NCBI RefSeq assembly: GCF_900114785.1
Contig: NZ_FOUG01000002.1
Coordinates: 434,001 to 498,000, forward strand
Direction: 5' to 3'
Length of the DNA: 64,000 nt
DNA from: Variovorax sp. OV329
GTDB lineage: Bacteria > Pseudomonadota > Gammaproteobacteria > Burkholderiales > Burkholderiaceae_C
Shown: positions 30,260-42,341 of the stretch, one piece after another
How the letters are laid out: each line of letters starts with the position of its first letter
Position numbering within the stretch: position 1 is the stretch's first letter
Notes under the pieces: model-generated
Seen by the model: the letters and a program-made list of their open reading frames with translations, nothing else
What the model was told of the DNA's origin: nothing
Database searches by the model: none
Made by a program: the position numbers and the translations under genes

Positions 30260-33200
30260 ATGCGTTCAGAAGGGATCTTCCGTTTTTCGGCGACGGCGAT
30301 CGTGGCATTGGCCATGTCGCTGGCCAGCGTCTGCGCGGGCGCGGTGCAGGTCAGCAGCCTCACCCCGCAGGGCGAGGTGTCGCGGGTGCGGCAGGTGGTC
30401 GCCAGGTTCGACGAGGCGGCCACGCGCTTCGGCGATGCGAAGGCGGCGGCCCCGCTCAGCGTGAGCTGCAGCGACGCGCAGGCCGCCAAGGGCAGCGGGC
30501 GCTGGGTCAACGAGAAGCAGTGGGTCTTCGACTTCGAGAACGACCTGCCGCCCGGCGTGCGCTGCACCGTCAGCCGCGCGCCTGATTTCACCGCACCCAA
30601 CGGCCAGCCGCTGGGCGGCGCGGCCAGCTGGCGCTTCAACACCGGCGGGCCCTTCGTGCGCTCCATCCGTCCGGGCGGCGGCACCATCGACGAGGAGCAG
30701 ATTTTCCTGCTGCAGCTCAACGGCGCCGCCACCGAACAGAGCCTCCGCGACAACGTGTGGTGCGCCGTCGAGGGCCTGGGCGAGCGCGTGCCGGTGACGC
30801 TCGTCGAAGGCGAGCAGCGCACCGCCCTGCTGCAGGCCAGCGGCGTGGCCGAGGCCGCCGCCAAGGACCCGCAGCGCTTCGTGACCCTGCAATGCCGCCG
30901 CAGCCTTGCGCCCGCGGCCCGCGTCACCCTGGTCTACGGCCAGGGCGTTGCAACGCCCTCGGGCGTGGCCAACCGCGTGGAGCGGCGCTACGACTTCAAG
31001 GTGCGCGAACCCTTCGCCGCCAGCTTCACTTGCGAGCGCGAGAACGCGCAGGCCGGCTGCCTGCCGCTCAAGCCCATGGAGCTGCGCTTCAACGCGCCGG
31101 TGCCGCGCCGGCTGGCCGCGCAGATCGTGCTGCGCGGCGATGGCAAGACGGTGAACCCGAGCTTCGAGCAAGGCAACGAGGCCCAGGCCGATGCGCTGGT
31201 GGATTCGGTGAGCTTCGCGCCGCCCTTCGCCGAGCAGGCCAGCTACACCCTGGAGGTGCCGCCCGGCTTCCAGGACGCCTCGGCCCGAACGCTGGGCGAG
31301 CCCGGCCGCTTCCCGATGAAGGTGGGCACCGGCGCCATGCCGCCGCTGGCCAAGTTCGCCGCCTCGCCCTTCGGCGTGATCGAGCGCCTGGCCGAGCCCG
31401 ACGGCGTGGCGATGATGCCGGTGACGGTGCGCCGTGTGGAGCCGGCCCTGGCAGTGCAGGCCTACATGCCCGGGCAGGTGGCCACGCTCAACCCGCAGAC
31501 CGACGCCGAGATCATTGCCTGGTCGCGCCGCCTGCAACGCTACGAGTCGCGCACCGTGCCGCGCGCGCAGGCCCGTGCCGACGTCAAGGGCGAGTTGCCG
31601 AAGGTGCTGGAGCCGGCGGAGAAGGATTGGGTGCAGAGCCGAATGGTCTCCCTGCTCGCAGGCCAGGCCGGCGTGAAGACGCTGGCCATGCCGAAATCGC
31701 AGGTGGACCCGCGGCCCTTCGAGGTGGTGGGCATCCCGCTCACGCCGGGCTTCCACGTGCTGGAGATCGCCTCGCAGCGACTGGGCGAATCGCTGCTGGA
31801 TGCGCGCTACGGCAACGGCCGCACGATGTATGTGCGCAGCAGCGCACTGGCCACCAACCTGGCGGTGCACTTCAAGCTGGGGCGCGAGAACTCGCTGGCC
31901 TGGGTCACCACGCTGGACAAGGGCCAGGTGGTGGCGGGCGCGCGCGTGCGCGTGTCCGACTGCCGCGGCAAGGAAGTGGCCAGCGCCGTCACCGACGCCG
32001 GTGGCGTCGCGCGCTTCGAGGCCGGCAAGGTCTCGCCCGAGCCGCCCACCTGCTCGGGCGGCGGCGACGACGAGGAAGGCGACTGGCGCAATGCCTACTT
32101 CGTCAGTGCCCGCGCCACCGACGCCAAGGGCGTGCAGGACCTGGCCTTCACCTGGAGCGACTGGCAGCGCGGCATCGAGCCCTGGCGCTTCAACCTGCCC
32201 ACCAGCAGCGAGCCGCAGCCCGACCGCGTGGCCCACACCATCTTCGACCGCATGCTCTTCCGCGCCGGCGAAGCGGTGGCTATGAAGCATGTGCTGCGCA
32301 CGCAGACGCAGGGCGGCTTCGGGCTGCCGCAGGACTTTCCGGCGACCCTGGTCATCACCCACGTGGGCAGCGGCCAGCAGTTCAGGCAGCCGCTCACCTG
32401 GCGTGCCACCTCGAGCGGCGGGCGCGCGAGCGAAAGCCGCTTCGAGATCCCGCCTGCGGCCAAGCTGGGCCTCTACCAGGTCGAGCTGGCCGAGGGCCCG
32501 GCCGACGCGCCCACGCGCACCTTCGGCAGCGGCCAGTTCCGTGTCGAGGAATTCCGCCTGCCGGTGATGGAAGGGCGCATCGAGCCGGCCGACAAGAAGC
32601 CGCTGGTGGCCATCTCCAGCCTGCCGGTGGCGGTGCAGGTCAACTACGTGGCGGGTGGCGGCGCGGCCAACCTGCCGGTGCGGGTGTCGGCGCTGGTGCG
32701 GCCCAAGTGGGTGAACTTCGCGGACTTCGACGGCTTCAGCTTCTCGCCGCCACAAAGCGAAGGCGGCGGCACGGAGGGCGACGAGGGCCGCGTGGTGGCC
32801 GACAAGCTGCCGCTCACGCTGGACCGCAACGGCGCCGGCCAGGTGGTGGTCGAGCCCATTCCCCCCGCGCCCGCACCGCGCGAGCTGCTGCTGGAGGCGA
32901 GCTACGCCGACCCCAACGGCGAGGTGCAGACGCTGCGCGGCACGCAGACCCTGTGGCCGTCCCAGGTGGTCGCCGGGCTCAAGACCGAAGGCTGGGCCTC
33001 GGTGGGCCAGAAGGTCCGCTTCCAGGCGCTGGCGCTGGACCTCTCGGGCAAGGCCCAGGCCGACGTGGGCATCGAGGTCAAGGCGATCTCGCGCATCACC
33101 ACCACCAGCCGCAAGCGCATGGTGGGCGGCTTCTACACCTACGACAACAAGACCGAGACCAAGGACCTGGGCACCGTGTGCAGTGGCCGCAGCGACAACC

Positions 33201-36200
33201 GCGGCCTGCTGCTGTGCGAGGCCAAGCTGGCCGAGCCCGGGCAGGTGGAGCTGATCGTCACCGCCAAGGATTCGCAAGGCCGCCCCAGCGTGGCGGCCAC
33301 CTCGGTCTTCGTCACGCGCCAGGGCGAGCTGTGGTTCGGCGGCGAGGACCATGACCGCATCGACCTGCTGCCCGAGAAGAAGAACTACCAGCCGGGCGAG
33401 ATGGCGAAGTTCCAGGTCCGCATGCCCTTCCGCTTTGCCACCGCGCTCGTGTCGGTGGAGCGCGAGGGCATCATCGAGACGCAGGTGGTCCAGCTCAACG
33501 GCCAGGACCCGACGGTGCAGCTGCAGGTGAAGGACAGCTGGGGACCCAACGTGTACGTGAGCGTGCTGGCCCTGCGCGGGCGGCTGCGCGAGGTGCCCTG
33601 GTACAGCTTCTTCACCTGGGGCTTCAAGTCGCCGCGCGAATGGTGGACCGCCTTCTGGTGGGAAGGCCGCGAGTACGTGGCACCCACCGCGATGGTCGAC
33701 CTGAGCAAGCCCGCCTACCGCCTGGGCGCCGCCGAGATCCGCGTGGGCAGCCAGGCGCACCAGATCGCGCTGAAGGTGGCCAGCGACCAGCCGAGCTACA
33801 CCGTGCGCGGCCAGGCGCAGATCACGCTCACCGGCACGCTGCCCGACGGCAAGCCCGCAGCGAATGCCGAGGTGACGGTGGCCGTGGTTGACCAGGCACT
33901 GCTGGAGCTGATGCCCAACACCAGCTGGAACCTGCTCGACGCCATGCTCACGCGAAGAAGCTGGGGCGTGGCCACCTCCACCGCCCAGATGGAGATCGTC
34001 GGGCGCCGGCACTACGGTCGCAAGGCCGTGCCCGCGGGTGGCGGCGGCGGCAAGTCGGCCACGCGCGAACTGCTGGACACGCTGCTCCTGTGGAACCCGC
34101 GCGTGGTGCTCGACGCCAACGGCCAGGCGAAGATTACCGTGCCGCTCAACGATGCGCTCACCACCTTCCGCATCGCCGCGGTGGCCGAGTCGGGCACCGG
34201 GCTCTTCGGCACCGGCACGCACAGCATCCAGACTACGCAGGACCTGCAGATCATCAGCGGCCTGCCGCCGCTGGTGCGCGAGGACGACGAGTTCCGCGCG
34301 CAGATCACGCTGCGCAATACCACTGCCAAGGCGATGAAGGTGGAAGCCGCGCCGCGCGCCACCCTGCTCACCCTGCACACGCTGGCGCCGCAGACGGTGG
34401 ACATTCCCGCCGGCGAGTCGCGCGAAGTGGCCTGGACCGTGAAGGCGCCCGCGCAGCTGGCGGCCACGCGCGCCGAAGCCATCCTGTGGCAGATCGAGGC
34501 GCGCGACCTGGCCGGCAACGACAAGGCGCGGGATGCGCTCAAGGTGAGCCAGCGCATCGTGCCGGCCGTGCCGGTGACGGTGCAGCAGGCGAACCTCGTG
34601 CAACTGGACGCCACGCCCTTCAAGCTGGAAGTCGCTCAGCCCGCCGGCGCCCTGCCCGGCCGCGGCGGCCTGCGCCTGGCGCTGCAGCCGAGCCTGGGCA
34701 GCGCGCTGCCCGGCGTGCGCGACTGGTTCGTGGCCTACCCCTTCAGCTGCCTGGAGCAGAAGACCAGCCGCGCCATCGGCCTGCGCGACGCGAAGATGTG
34801 GCGCAACGTGGTGGCGCAGATGCCCGCCTACCTGGACAGCGACGGCCTGGCCAGCTACTTCCCGCCTCGCGAAGGCAGCGGCGACAGCGGCAGCGACACC
34901 CTCACTGCCTACCTGCTGGCCGCCACCAGCGAGGCGGCCGCGCTGGACCCGGCGCTGGGCCTGCCGGACGACCTCCGCGCGCAGATGGAAGCGGGCCTGG
35001 TCGCCTTCGTCGAGGGCCGCATCCAGCGCCAGTTCTGGAGCCCCCGGCAGGACCTGGACGTGCGCAAGCTGGCCGCGCTGGAAGCGCTGTCGCGCAGCGG
35101 CAAGGCCACTGGCCGCATGACCACCGGCCTCACCATCGCGCCCAACCAGTGGCCCACCGGCGCGGTGCTCGACTGGATCGGCATCCTCAAGCGCGTGAAC
35201 GACGTGCCGCAGCGCCAGCAGCGCCTGGCCGAGGCCGAGCAGGTGCTGAAGGCGCGCCTGTCGTACCAGGGCACGCGCATGGTCTTCAGCACCGAGTCGG
35301 AGGACAACTGGTGGTGGCTCATGGGCAATGCCGACGTGAACGGCAACCGCCTGCTGCTGGCCGCCGTGGACGACCCGGCCTGGAAAGAGGACATGGGCAA
35401 GCTGGTGGCCGGCGCGCTGGCGCGCCAGCAGCGCAACGGCGCCTGGAGCACCACCAACGCCAACCTGTGGGGCAGCCTGGCGCTGGAGAAGTTCTCGCGC
35501 GCCTTCGAGAGCGAGCCGGTGCAGGGCATCACCCGCGCTTCGCAGGCGACCTCTGCCGCGGGCGCGGCGCCTGCGGCCGAGAGCGTGGACTGGCGCAAGG
35601 TGGAGCGCGCGAGCGCCGCCGATGCGTCGCCCGCGCCCGGTGCGGCCGGCGGCCTGCGCAACAACGGCATGGCCTTCGCCTGGCCGCAGGCGCCGGGCAA
35701 GGACCTGCTGAGCGTGCAGCACGAAGGCAGCGGCAAGCCGTGGCTGACCCTGCAATCGACCGCGGCGATTCCGCTCACGGCGCCTGTCGCGGCGGGCTAC
35801 TTCATCAAGAAGATAGTCACGCCGGTGGAGCAGGCCAAGGCCGGGCGCTTCAGCCGCGGCGACGTGCTGCGCGTGAGCGTGGAAGTGAACGCTACGGCCG
35901 ACATGACCTGGGTCGTGCTCACCGACCCGATCTCGGGCGGCTCGTCGATCCTGGGCAGCGGCCTGGTCCGCGATTCGCAGATCGCGACGCAGGGCGAGAA
36001 CAAGCGCGGCATGGGCCGCGCCTGGCCCGCCTTCGAGGAGCGCAGCTTCGAGGCATTCCGCGCTTACTACGAATATCTGCCCAAGGGCGTGACGACCATC
36101 GAGTACACGGTGCGGCTCAACAACGTGGGCGACTTCGCCCTGCCGCCTACGCGGGTTGAAGCCCTCTATGCGCCAGAGATGTTCGGCACGGTGCCCAATG

Positions 36201-36229
36201 CGCGGCTCAAGGTGGAACCCGCGCCGTGA
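30260..36229 (+). CDS. Bacterial alpha-2-macroglobulin, large periplasmic protease inhibitor
   Basis: A 1989-residue envelope protein of the YfhM/MagD-like family, thought to trap proteases that breach the outer membrane. Sec signal peptide FRFSATAIVALAMSLASVCAGA; no lipobox, unlike E. coli YfhM, so probably soluble periplasmic. Order: MG1-type N-terminal domains, MG3-like SSALATNLAVHFKLGRENSLAWVTTL, bait-region stretch, A2M domain about residues 1235-1330 (TRELLDTLLLWNPRVVLDANGQA), thioester motif SCLEQKTSRAIG near residue 1497 and a long alpha/alpha toroid-type region. The start at ATG 30260 follows AAGGGGG. The usual partner pbpC (penicillin-binding protein 1C) is not adjacent on the right. 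Confidence 0.92.
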   Translation: MRSEGIFRFSATAIVALAMSLASVCAGAVQVSSLTPQGEVSRVRQVVARFDEAATRFGDAKAAAPLSVSCSDAQAAKGSGRWVNEKQWVFDFENDLPPGVRCTVSRAPDFTAPNGQPLGGAASWRFNTGGPFVRSIRPGGGTIDEEQIFLLQLNGAATEQSLRDNVWCAVEGLGERVPVTLVEGEQRTALLQASGVAEAAAKDPQRFVTLQCRRSLAPAARVTLVYGQGVATPSGVANRVERRYDFKVREPFAASFTCERENAQAGCLPLKPMELRFNAPVPRRLAAQIVLRGDGKTVNPSFEQGNEAQADALVDSVSFAPPFAEQASYTLEVPPGFQDASARTLGEPGRFPMKVGTGAMPPLAKFAASPFGVIERLAEPDGVAMMPVTVRRVEPALAVQAYMPGQVATLNPQTDAEIIAWSRRLQRYESRTVPRAQARADVKGELPKVLEPAEKDWVQSRMVSLLAGQAGVKTLAMPKSQVDPRPFEVVGIPLTPGFHVLEIASQRLGESLLDARYGNGRTMYVRSSALATNLAVHFKLGRENSLAWVTTLDKGQVVAGARVRVSDCRGKEVASAVTDAGGVARFEAGKVSPEPPTCSGGGDDEEGDWRNAYFVSARATDAKGVQDLAFTWSDWQRGIEPWRFNLPTSSEPQPDRVAHTIFDRMLFRAGEAVAMKHVLRTQTQGGFGLPQDFPATLVITHVGSGQQFRQPLTWRATSSGGRASESRFEIPPAAKLGLYQVELAEGPADAPTRTFGSGQFRVEEFRLPVMEGRIEPADKKPLVAISSLPVAVQVNYVAGGGAANLPVRVSALVRPKWVNFADFDGFSFSPPQSEGGGTEGDEGRVVADKLPLTLDRNGAGQVVVEPIPPAPAPRELLLEASYADPNGEVQTLRGTQTLWPSQVVAGLKTEGWASVGQKVRFQALALDLSGKAQADVGIEVKAISRITTTSRKRMVGGFYTYDNKTETKDLGTVCSGRSDNRGLLLCEAKLAEPGQVELIVTAKDSQGRPSVAATSVFVTRQGELWFGGEDHDRIDLLPEKKNYQPGEMAKFQVRMPFRFATALVSVEREGIIETQVVQLNGQDPTVQLQVKDSWGPNVYVSVLALRGRLREVPWYSFFTWGFKSPREWWTAFWWEGREYVAPTAMVDLSKPAYRLGAAEIRVGSQAHQIALKVASDQPSYTVRGQAQITLTGTLPDGKPAANAEVTVAVVDQALLELMPNTSWNLLDAMLTRRSWGVATSTAQMEIVGRRHYGRKAVPAGGGGGKSATRELLDTLLLWNPRVVLDANGQAKITVPLNDALTTFRIAAVAESGTGLFGTGTHSIQTTQDLQIISGLPPLVREDDEFRAQITLRNTTAKAMKVEAAPRATLLTLHTLAPQTVDIPAGESREVAWTVKAPAQLAATRAEAILWQIEARDLAGNDKARDALKVSQRIVPAVPVTVQQANLVQLDATPFKLEVAQPAGALPGRGGLRLALQPSLGSALPGVRDWFVAYPFSCLEQKTSRAIGLRDAKMWRNVVAQMPAYLDSDGLASYFPPREGSGDSGSDTLTAYLLAATSEAAALDPALGLPDDLRAQMEAGLVAFVEGRIQRQFWSPRQDLDVRKLAALEALSRSGKATGRMTTGLTIAPNQWPTGAVLDWIGILKRVNDVPQRQQRLAEAEQVLKARLSYQGTRMVFSTESEDNWWWLMGNADVNGNRLLLAAVDDPAWKEDMGKLVAGALARQQRNGAWSTTNANLWGSLALEKFSRAFESEPVQGITRASQATSAAGAAPAAESVDWRKVERASAADASPAPGAAGGLRNNGMAFAWPQAPGKDLLSVQHEGSGKPWLTLQSTAAIPLTAPVAAGYFIKKIVTPVEQAKAGRFSRGDVLRVSVEVNATADMTWVVLTDPISGGSSILGSGLVRDSQIATQGENKRGMGRAWPAFEERSFEAFRAYYEYLPKGVTTIEYTVRLNNVGDFALPPTRVEALYAPEMFGTVPNARLKVEPAP

Positions 36230-36282
36230 CCAGGTCCATGCGTGTCTTGCCAGATTGAAGCCTTGACGGAGAACTCATCCCC

Positions 36283-36558
36283 ATGTGCAGAAGCATCAAG
36301 ACCCTGTTCAACTTCGAACCGCCGGCCAGCGACGAAGAGATCCATGCGGCGCTGCAGTTCGTGCGCAAGCTCAGCGGCTTCAATGCGCCTTCCAAGGCCA
36401 ACGAAGCTGCGTTCCACCGCGCGGTGGAAGAGGTCGCAGAAAGTGCGCGACGGATGATCGACGCGCTGGTCACCACGGCCGATCCACGCGACCGCGAGAT
36501 CGAGGCTGCGCGCGCCAAAGAGCGCTCAGCCGCCCGCTTCGGCACCGCGGCGAACTGA
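36283..36558 (+). CDS. DUF2277-family small protein
   Basis: A 91-residue cytoplasmic protein of unknown function starting MCRSIKTLFNFEPPASDEEI, the usual entry of DUF2277, followed by AALQFVRKLSGFN and an amphipathic C-terminal half (AFHRAVEEVAESARRMIDAL). Preceded by ATCCCC and 53 bp after the macroglobulin gene. No catalytic motif is visible. Family call is by sequence feel; function unknown. Confidence 0.83.
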   Translation: MCRSIKTLFNFEPPASDEEIHAALQFVRKLSGFNAPSKANEAAFHRAVEEVAESARRMIDALVTTADPRDREIEAARAKERSAARFGTAAN

Positions 36559-36570
36559 GCGCAATCCTGC

Positions 36571-36774
36571 TCAGCGGTAGTTCGGGTTGTTGGGCGCCCG
36601 GTCGTAGCGGTTGGGCACGCCGTCGCGGTCACGGTCGCGGTCGCCGTCGTACCGTGGGGGCGGCGGCCCGTCGCGGTAGCCGTAGTGGTGCGGGGGCGGT
36701 GCAGGCTCGTAGGCCACGCAGCCGCCCAGGGCGAATGTCGCCAGCAGGAGGGGGGTGAGGATCTTGAGCATCAT
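36571..36774 (-). CDS. Small lipoprotein with Asp-Arg-rich tail
   Basis: A 67-residue predicted lipoprotein: signal peptide MMLKILTPLLLATFALGGC (lipobox ALGGC) and a mature tail with PPPHHYGYRDGPPPPRYDG followed by DGDRDRDRDGVPNRYDRAP, resembling one thrombospondin type-3-like Ca-binding unit (DxDxDGVxxxxD). It is convergent with the DUF2277 gene (12 bp between stops). Function unknown; similar tiny lipoproteins with such tails are common in Burkholderiales. Confidence 0.75.
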   Translation of the reverse strand: MMLKILTPLLLATFALGGCVAYEPAPPPHHYGYRDGPPPPRYDGDRDRDRDGVPNRYDRAPNNPNYR

Positions 36775-36966
36775 GTTGCCATGGTGCGCGCCGCTGCCAT
36801 GGCATGAGGGGAGCGCAGGCGACGTCTGGCGGTAGGCCGAAGACCCGATCCCATCTCGCAAGGGCTCACAAGCGAGGTCGGCCGTGTCTCACACAGCGGC
36901 CGCTGCGTGCGTTTCACACTGAGGGTTCTCCCCTTCATTTCCGGAAACGCATTGCGAAAGCATTCG

Positions 36967-37338
36967 ATGGCAAACAGCAGCATCCTCGGGGGCGCGCGCG
37001 CCCCCACCGTGCCTTCAGGCAAGGACATCGACTCGCTGGGTCCCAGCGACACCAGCGACAGCGGCAGCGACGTGCAGGTTGATGGAAACCGCTCGGCGCT
37101 GCCAGACGAAGGCTCCGAAGGCGCCCTGCCGATCGCGCACGACAGCACCGGCGATGCCGCGGGCACCGGCGAGCGCGCGTCGGCCGATTCCAAGTCGCCC
37201 GAACTGGATGCAGACCTGCTGCCCGACCGCACCGGGGTGATCCCGCCTTCAGGCGGCAGGGATGACGCGGAGGACCTCGACGCGCCCGCCCCCGAAGACC
37301 TGGCCGTCGACGACCCGGACGACGACTCGAAGCCGTGA
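36967..37338 (+). CDS. Acidic low-complexity protein of unknown function
   Basis: A 123-residue very acidic protein beginning MANSSILGGARAPTVPSGKD. It is dominated by D, S, P, G and A (GKDIDSLGPSDTSDSGSD, and a final APEDLAVDDPDDDSKP). No signal peptide, membrane segment or fold-forming hydrophobic core, so probably disordered. The ATG at 36967 is chosen over an ATG at 36907 because the intervening peptide is unlike the remainder. No family recognised with confidence. Confidence 0.65.
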   Translation: MANSSILGGARAPTVPSGKDIDSLGPSDTSDSGSDVQVDGNRSALPDEGSEGALPIAHDSTGDAAGTGERASADSKSPELDADLLPDRTGVIPPSGGRDDAEDLDAPAPEDLAVDDPDDDSKP

Positions 37339-37404
37339 ACGTCGACGCCGGCGCCTTGCGCGAAGCCGCCGGCGATCGACCGAACCGCGATTGAGCCCAC
37401 GTGC

Positions 37405-39981
<2,577 letters not shown>

Positions 39982-40042
39982 TGAAGTACCTTCGTGCGTC
40001 GCACTGCGGTGCGAGCTTGCTTGGGGCGGCCCGACGCTGCGC

Positions 40043-40921
40043 TCATACCTTCTTCACCTCCGCGCGGCCGAAGAGGCCGTTGGGCCGCAGGGCCAGCACC
40101 ACGATCACCAGGCTGAAGCTCACGATCTGCGTATAGCCCGAGCCCAGCGTGGAAGTGATCAGCGCCTCCAGCATGCCGAAGAGCAGGCCGGCCAGCATCA
40201 CGCCCCAGGCGCTGCCGATGCCGCCCAGGATGGCGACCGCGAAAGCCTTGAGGCCGAAGAGCGTGCCCATGTCGGCGTTGACGTTGAACAGCGGCGCGAT
40301 CAGCACGCCCGCGACGCCGGCGAACAGTGCCGACATCGCGAAGGCCAGCGCCACCACCCGCTTGATGGGGATGCCCATGAGCCGCGAGGCGTCGCGGTTC
40401 TGCACCACGGCCAGCATCGCCACGCCCCATCGCGTGCGGCGCTGCACCGCATGCAGCACCGCCGCCAGCGCCAGGCCCACCAACGGAATCAGCAGCTGCA
40501 GCGGATAAACGCCCAGCCCCACGCCGCCCACCGACATCGGCATGACGGCCAGCGGCGAAGGCAGGCTGCGCGGCTCCTTGCCGAAGGTGAAGAGCACGAC
40601 GTTGTCCAGCACGATGCCCAGCGCCACCGTGGCGATCAGCCAGGCGTTGGAGCCGCGGTTGGCAAAGGGCCGCACCGCCGCCACCTCGACCAGCAGGCCG
40701 TAGAGCGCGCACAGCGCCAGTGCCAGCAACACCGCCGGCAGCATCGGCCAGCCGAAGGTCTGCGCAAAGGTGAAAGTGAGCACCGCGCCCAGCATCATCG
40801 AGCTGCCCTGCGCGAAGTTCACCGTGCCCGACACCGCGTAGGTGACGTGAAAGCCCAGGGCCATCAGCCCGTACATGCTCCCCAGCCCGAGGCCGGCAAG
40901 GAGCGCTGAGATCAACTGCAT
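40043..40921 (-). CDS. LivH-type ABC transporter permease
   Basis: A 292-residue inner-membrane permease of the LivH family, partner of the fused LivMGF protein. Eight or so hydrophobic segments; family motifs GLGSMYGLMALGFHVTYAVSGTVNFAQGSSMMLG, FGLKAFAVAILGGIGSAWGVMLAGLLFG and SLVIVVLALRPNGLFGR near the end. It lies between the receptor gene (35 bp upstream) and the fusion gene (61 bp downstream), so the three form one import operon. Confidence 0.93.
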   Translation of the reverse strand: MQLISALLAGLGLGSMYGLMALGFHVTYAVSGTVNFAQGSSMMLGAVLTFTFAQTFGWPMLPAVLLALALCALYGLLVEVAAVRPFANRGSNAWLIATVALGIVLDNVVLFTFGKEPRSLPSPLAVMPMSVGGVGLGVYPLQLLIPLVGLALAAVLHAVQRRTRWGVAMLAVVQNRDASRLMGIPIKRVVALAFAMSALFAGVAGVLIAPLFNVNADMGTLFGLKAFAVAILGGIGSAWGVMLAGLLFGMLEALITSTLGSGYTQIVSFSLVIVVLALRPNGLFGRAEVKKV

Positions 40922-40955
40922 GGAATGATGGTCCTGGCCGTTGCCTGGCTGGCGC

Positions 40956-42149
40956 TCAGTTGGCCGTGCCCACGGGCACGATGCGGTTGTCGACGAATTG
41001 CGCCCAGACGTAGTCGTCGGCGCCGATGGCATCGTGGTTGGCCGGCGTGAAAGGCTTGTCGTACTTCTTGATCAGGCCGTCGTAGCTGGCGATCTTGTAG
41101 AAGCCCTGGCGCACCGCGTCGCCGTCGGTGGAACCGGCCTGCGCGATGGCCAGCGCCGACAGCTGCATCGCGTCGTACGCGTTGGCCACGCCCACGGCCG
41201 GCGTGATGTCGCCGGGGCCCTTGATGGACGGGTACTTGGCCATCAGCGCCTTGGTCACCTGCTCGCCCTTGGCCGACTGCTTGCCGAAGAAGCTGTAGGT
41301 CTGCACGAAGTGCACCTCCTTGGCGCTCGGGCCGGCCAGCTCGGTGAAGCGGCCGCCCGCCGGGCCCCAGTGCGAGACCACCGGCACCTTCCAGCCCATG
41401 CGGTCCAGCGACTTCACCACCTGCGCCGAGGGGCCCACGTTGCCCACCAGGAAGAGCGTGTCGGCACCGGCGGCCTTCAGGCGGGTGAGCTGCGGCACCA
41501 TGTCCAGGTCGTTGGCCTCGTACTTCTCGATGCCCGCGGCCGTCACGCCCTTGGCGGCGAGCGCGGCCTTCAGGCCCTTCTCGTTGCTCTCGCCCCAGGG
41601 GTTGTTGACCAGGATCATGCCGGGCTTGGCCGACTTGAAGTTCTTCTGCGCGTACTGCAGCATGGCCAGGTCGACGATGTCGTCCATGGCCGAGACGCGG
41701 AAGGCATAGTTGGGATTGGCGCCGTTGCGGGTGATGCCGGTGCCTGCGGCCCACGGCCCCATGAAGGGCACCTTCTCCTGGTTGGCCAGCGGCACGATGG
41801 CCATCGACACCGGCGTGTCCAGGCCGCCGAAGAGCACCGCCACCTTCTCCTTGAAGATCAGCTCGCGCGCGGCGACCACGCCCTTGGCAGGATTGGCCTC
41901 GTCGTCGCGGCGCACCAGCTCCAGCTGGCGGCCGCCCAGCAGCCCGCCCTTGGCATTGATCTCGTCGATGGCCACCTGCATGCCACGCGTGATCGCCTCG
42001 CCGGCCAGCGCCGATTGCCCCGACAGGGCGGTGACCAGCCCGATCTTGATGGTCTCGGCCGCCAGCGCAGGGCCGGCGAAGGTGGCGGACAGGGCCAGCG
42101 CGGCGGCGCTGGAGAGAAGAGTGCGGCGTGCGATGAGGGAGGAAGACAT
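40956..42149 (-). CDS. Periplasmic substrate-binding protein of the Liv-type ABC importer
   Basis: A 397-residue Peripla_BP_6-type receptor. Signal peptide MSSSLIARRTLLSSAAALALSATFAGPALA cleaves near residue 30 and contains RR, which could be Tat or Sec. Mature start ETIKIGLVTALSGQSALAGEAITRGMQVAIDEINAKGGLLG is family-typical. The ligand is not necessarily an amino acid: such receptors also bind amides, ureides and aromatic compounds. It is the first gene of the import operon, divergent from the deacetylase gene, with the GntR-like palindrome in the shared promoter region. Confidence 0.92.
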   Translation of the reverse strand: MSSSLIARRTLLSSAAALALSATFAGPALAAETIKIGLVTALSGQSALAGEAITRGMQVAIDEINAKGGLLGGRQLELVRRDDEANPAKGVVAARELIFKEKVAVLFGGLDTPVSMAIVPLANQEKVPFMGPWAAGTGITRNGANPNYAFRVSAMDDIVDLAMLQYAQKNFKSAKPGMILVNNPWGESNEKGLKAALAAKGVTAAGIEKYEANDLDMVPQLTRLKAAGADTLFLVGNVGPSAQVVKSLDRMGWKVPVVSHWGPAGGRFTELAGPSAKEVHFVQTYSFFGKQSAKGEQVTKALMAKYPSIKGPGDITPAVGVANAYDAMQLSALAIAQAGSTDGDAVRQGFYKIASYDGLIKKYDKPFTPANHDAIGADDYVWAQFVDNRIVPVGTAN

Positions 42150-42243
42150 GGCGTGGCTCCGGGTGGATGAACAGCCCGAGCCAATGCAAGCGTCATGCCA
42201 GTGTCACCAAATCTTGCAATCCATGGTAGACATTGCGTCTCAT

Positions 42244-42259
42244 CGATTGTCGACAATCG
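42244..42259. promoter_or_regulatory. 16-bp perfect palindrome, candidate GntR/FCD operator
   Basis: CGATTGTCGACAATCG is fully self-complementary. It contains TTGTCGACAA, which fits the T-x-GT-N3-AC-x-A pattern bound by FadR-type GntR regulators. It lies 94 bp upstream of the receptor gene and 82 bp upstream of the deacetylase start, between the two divergent operons, one of which encodes a GntR/FCD regulator. Confidence 0.7.
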
Positions 42260-42341
42260 GCATGTGTCTTGCAAACACGGATTCTGTGACCGCGGATGCA
42301 CGCTTATGCATCGCACACTGCACCAAACTGGAACCTCGTCC

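Noticed and set aside
30266..35755. Opposite strand of the alpha-2-macroglobulin gene is open for about 1829 codons
   Set aside because: High GC with strong third-position bias suppresses stops on the opposite strand; the composition (His, Arg, Gln, Ala rich) is that of an antisense shadow.
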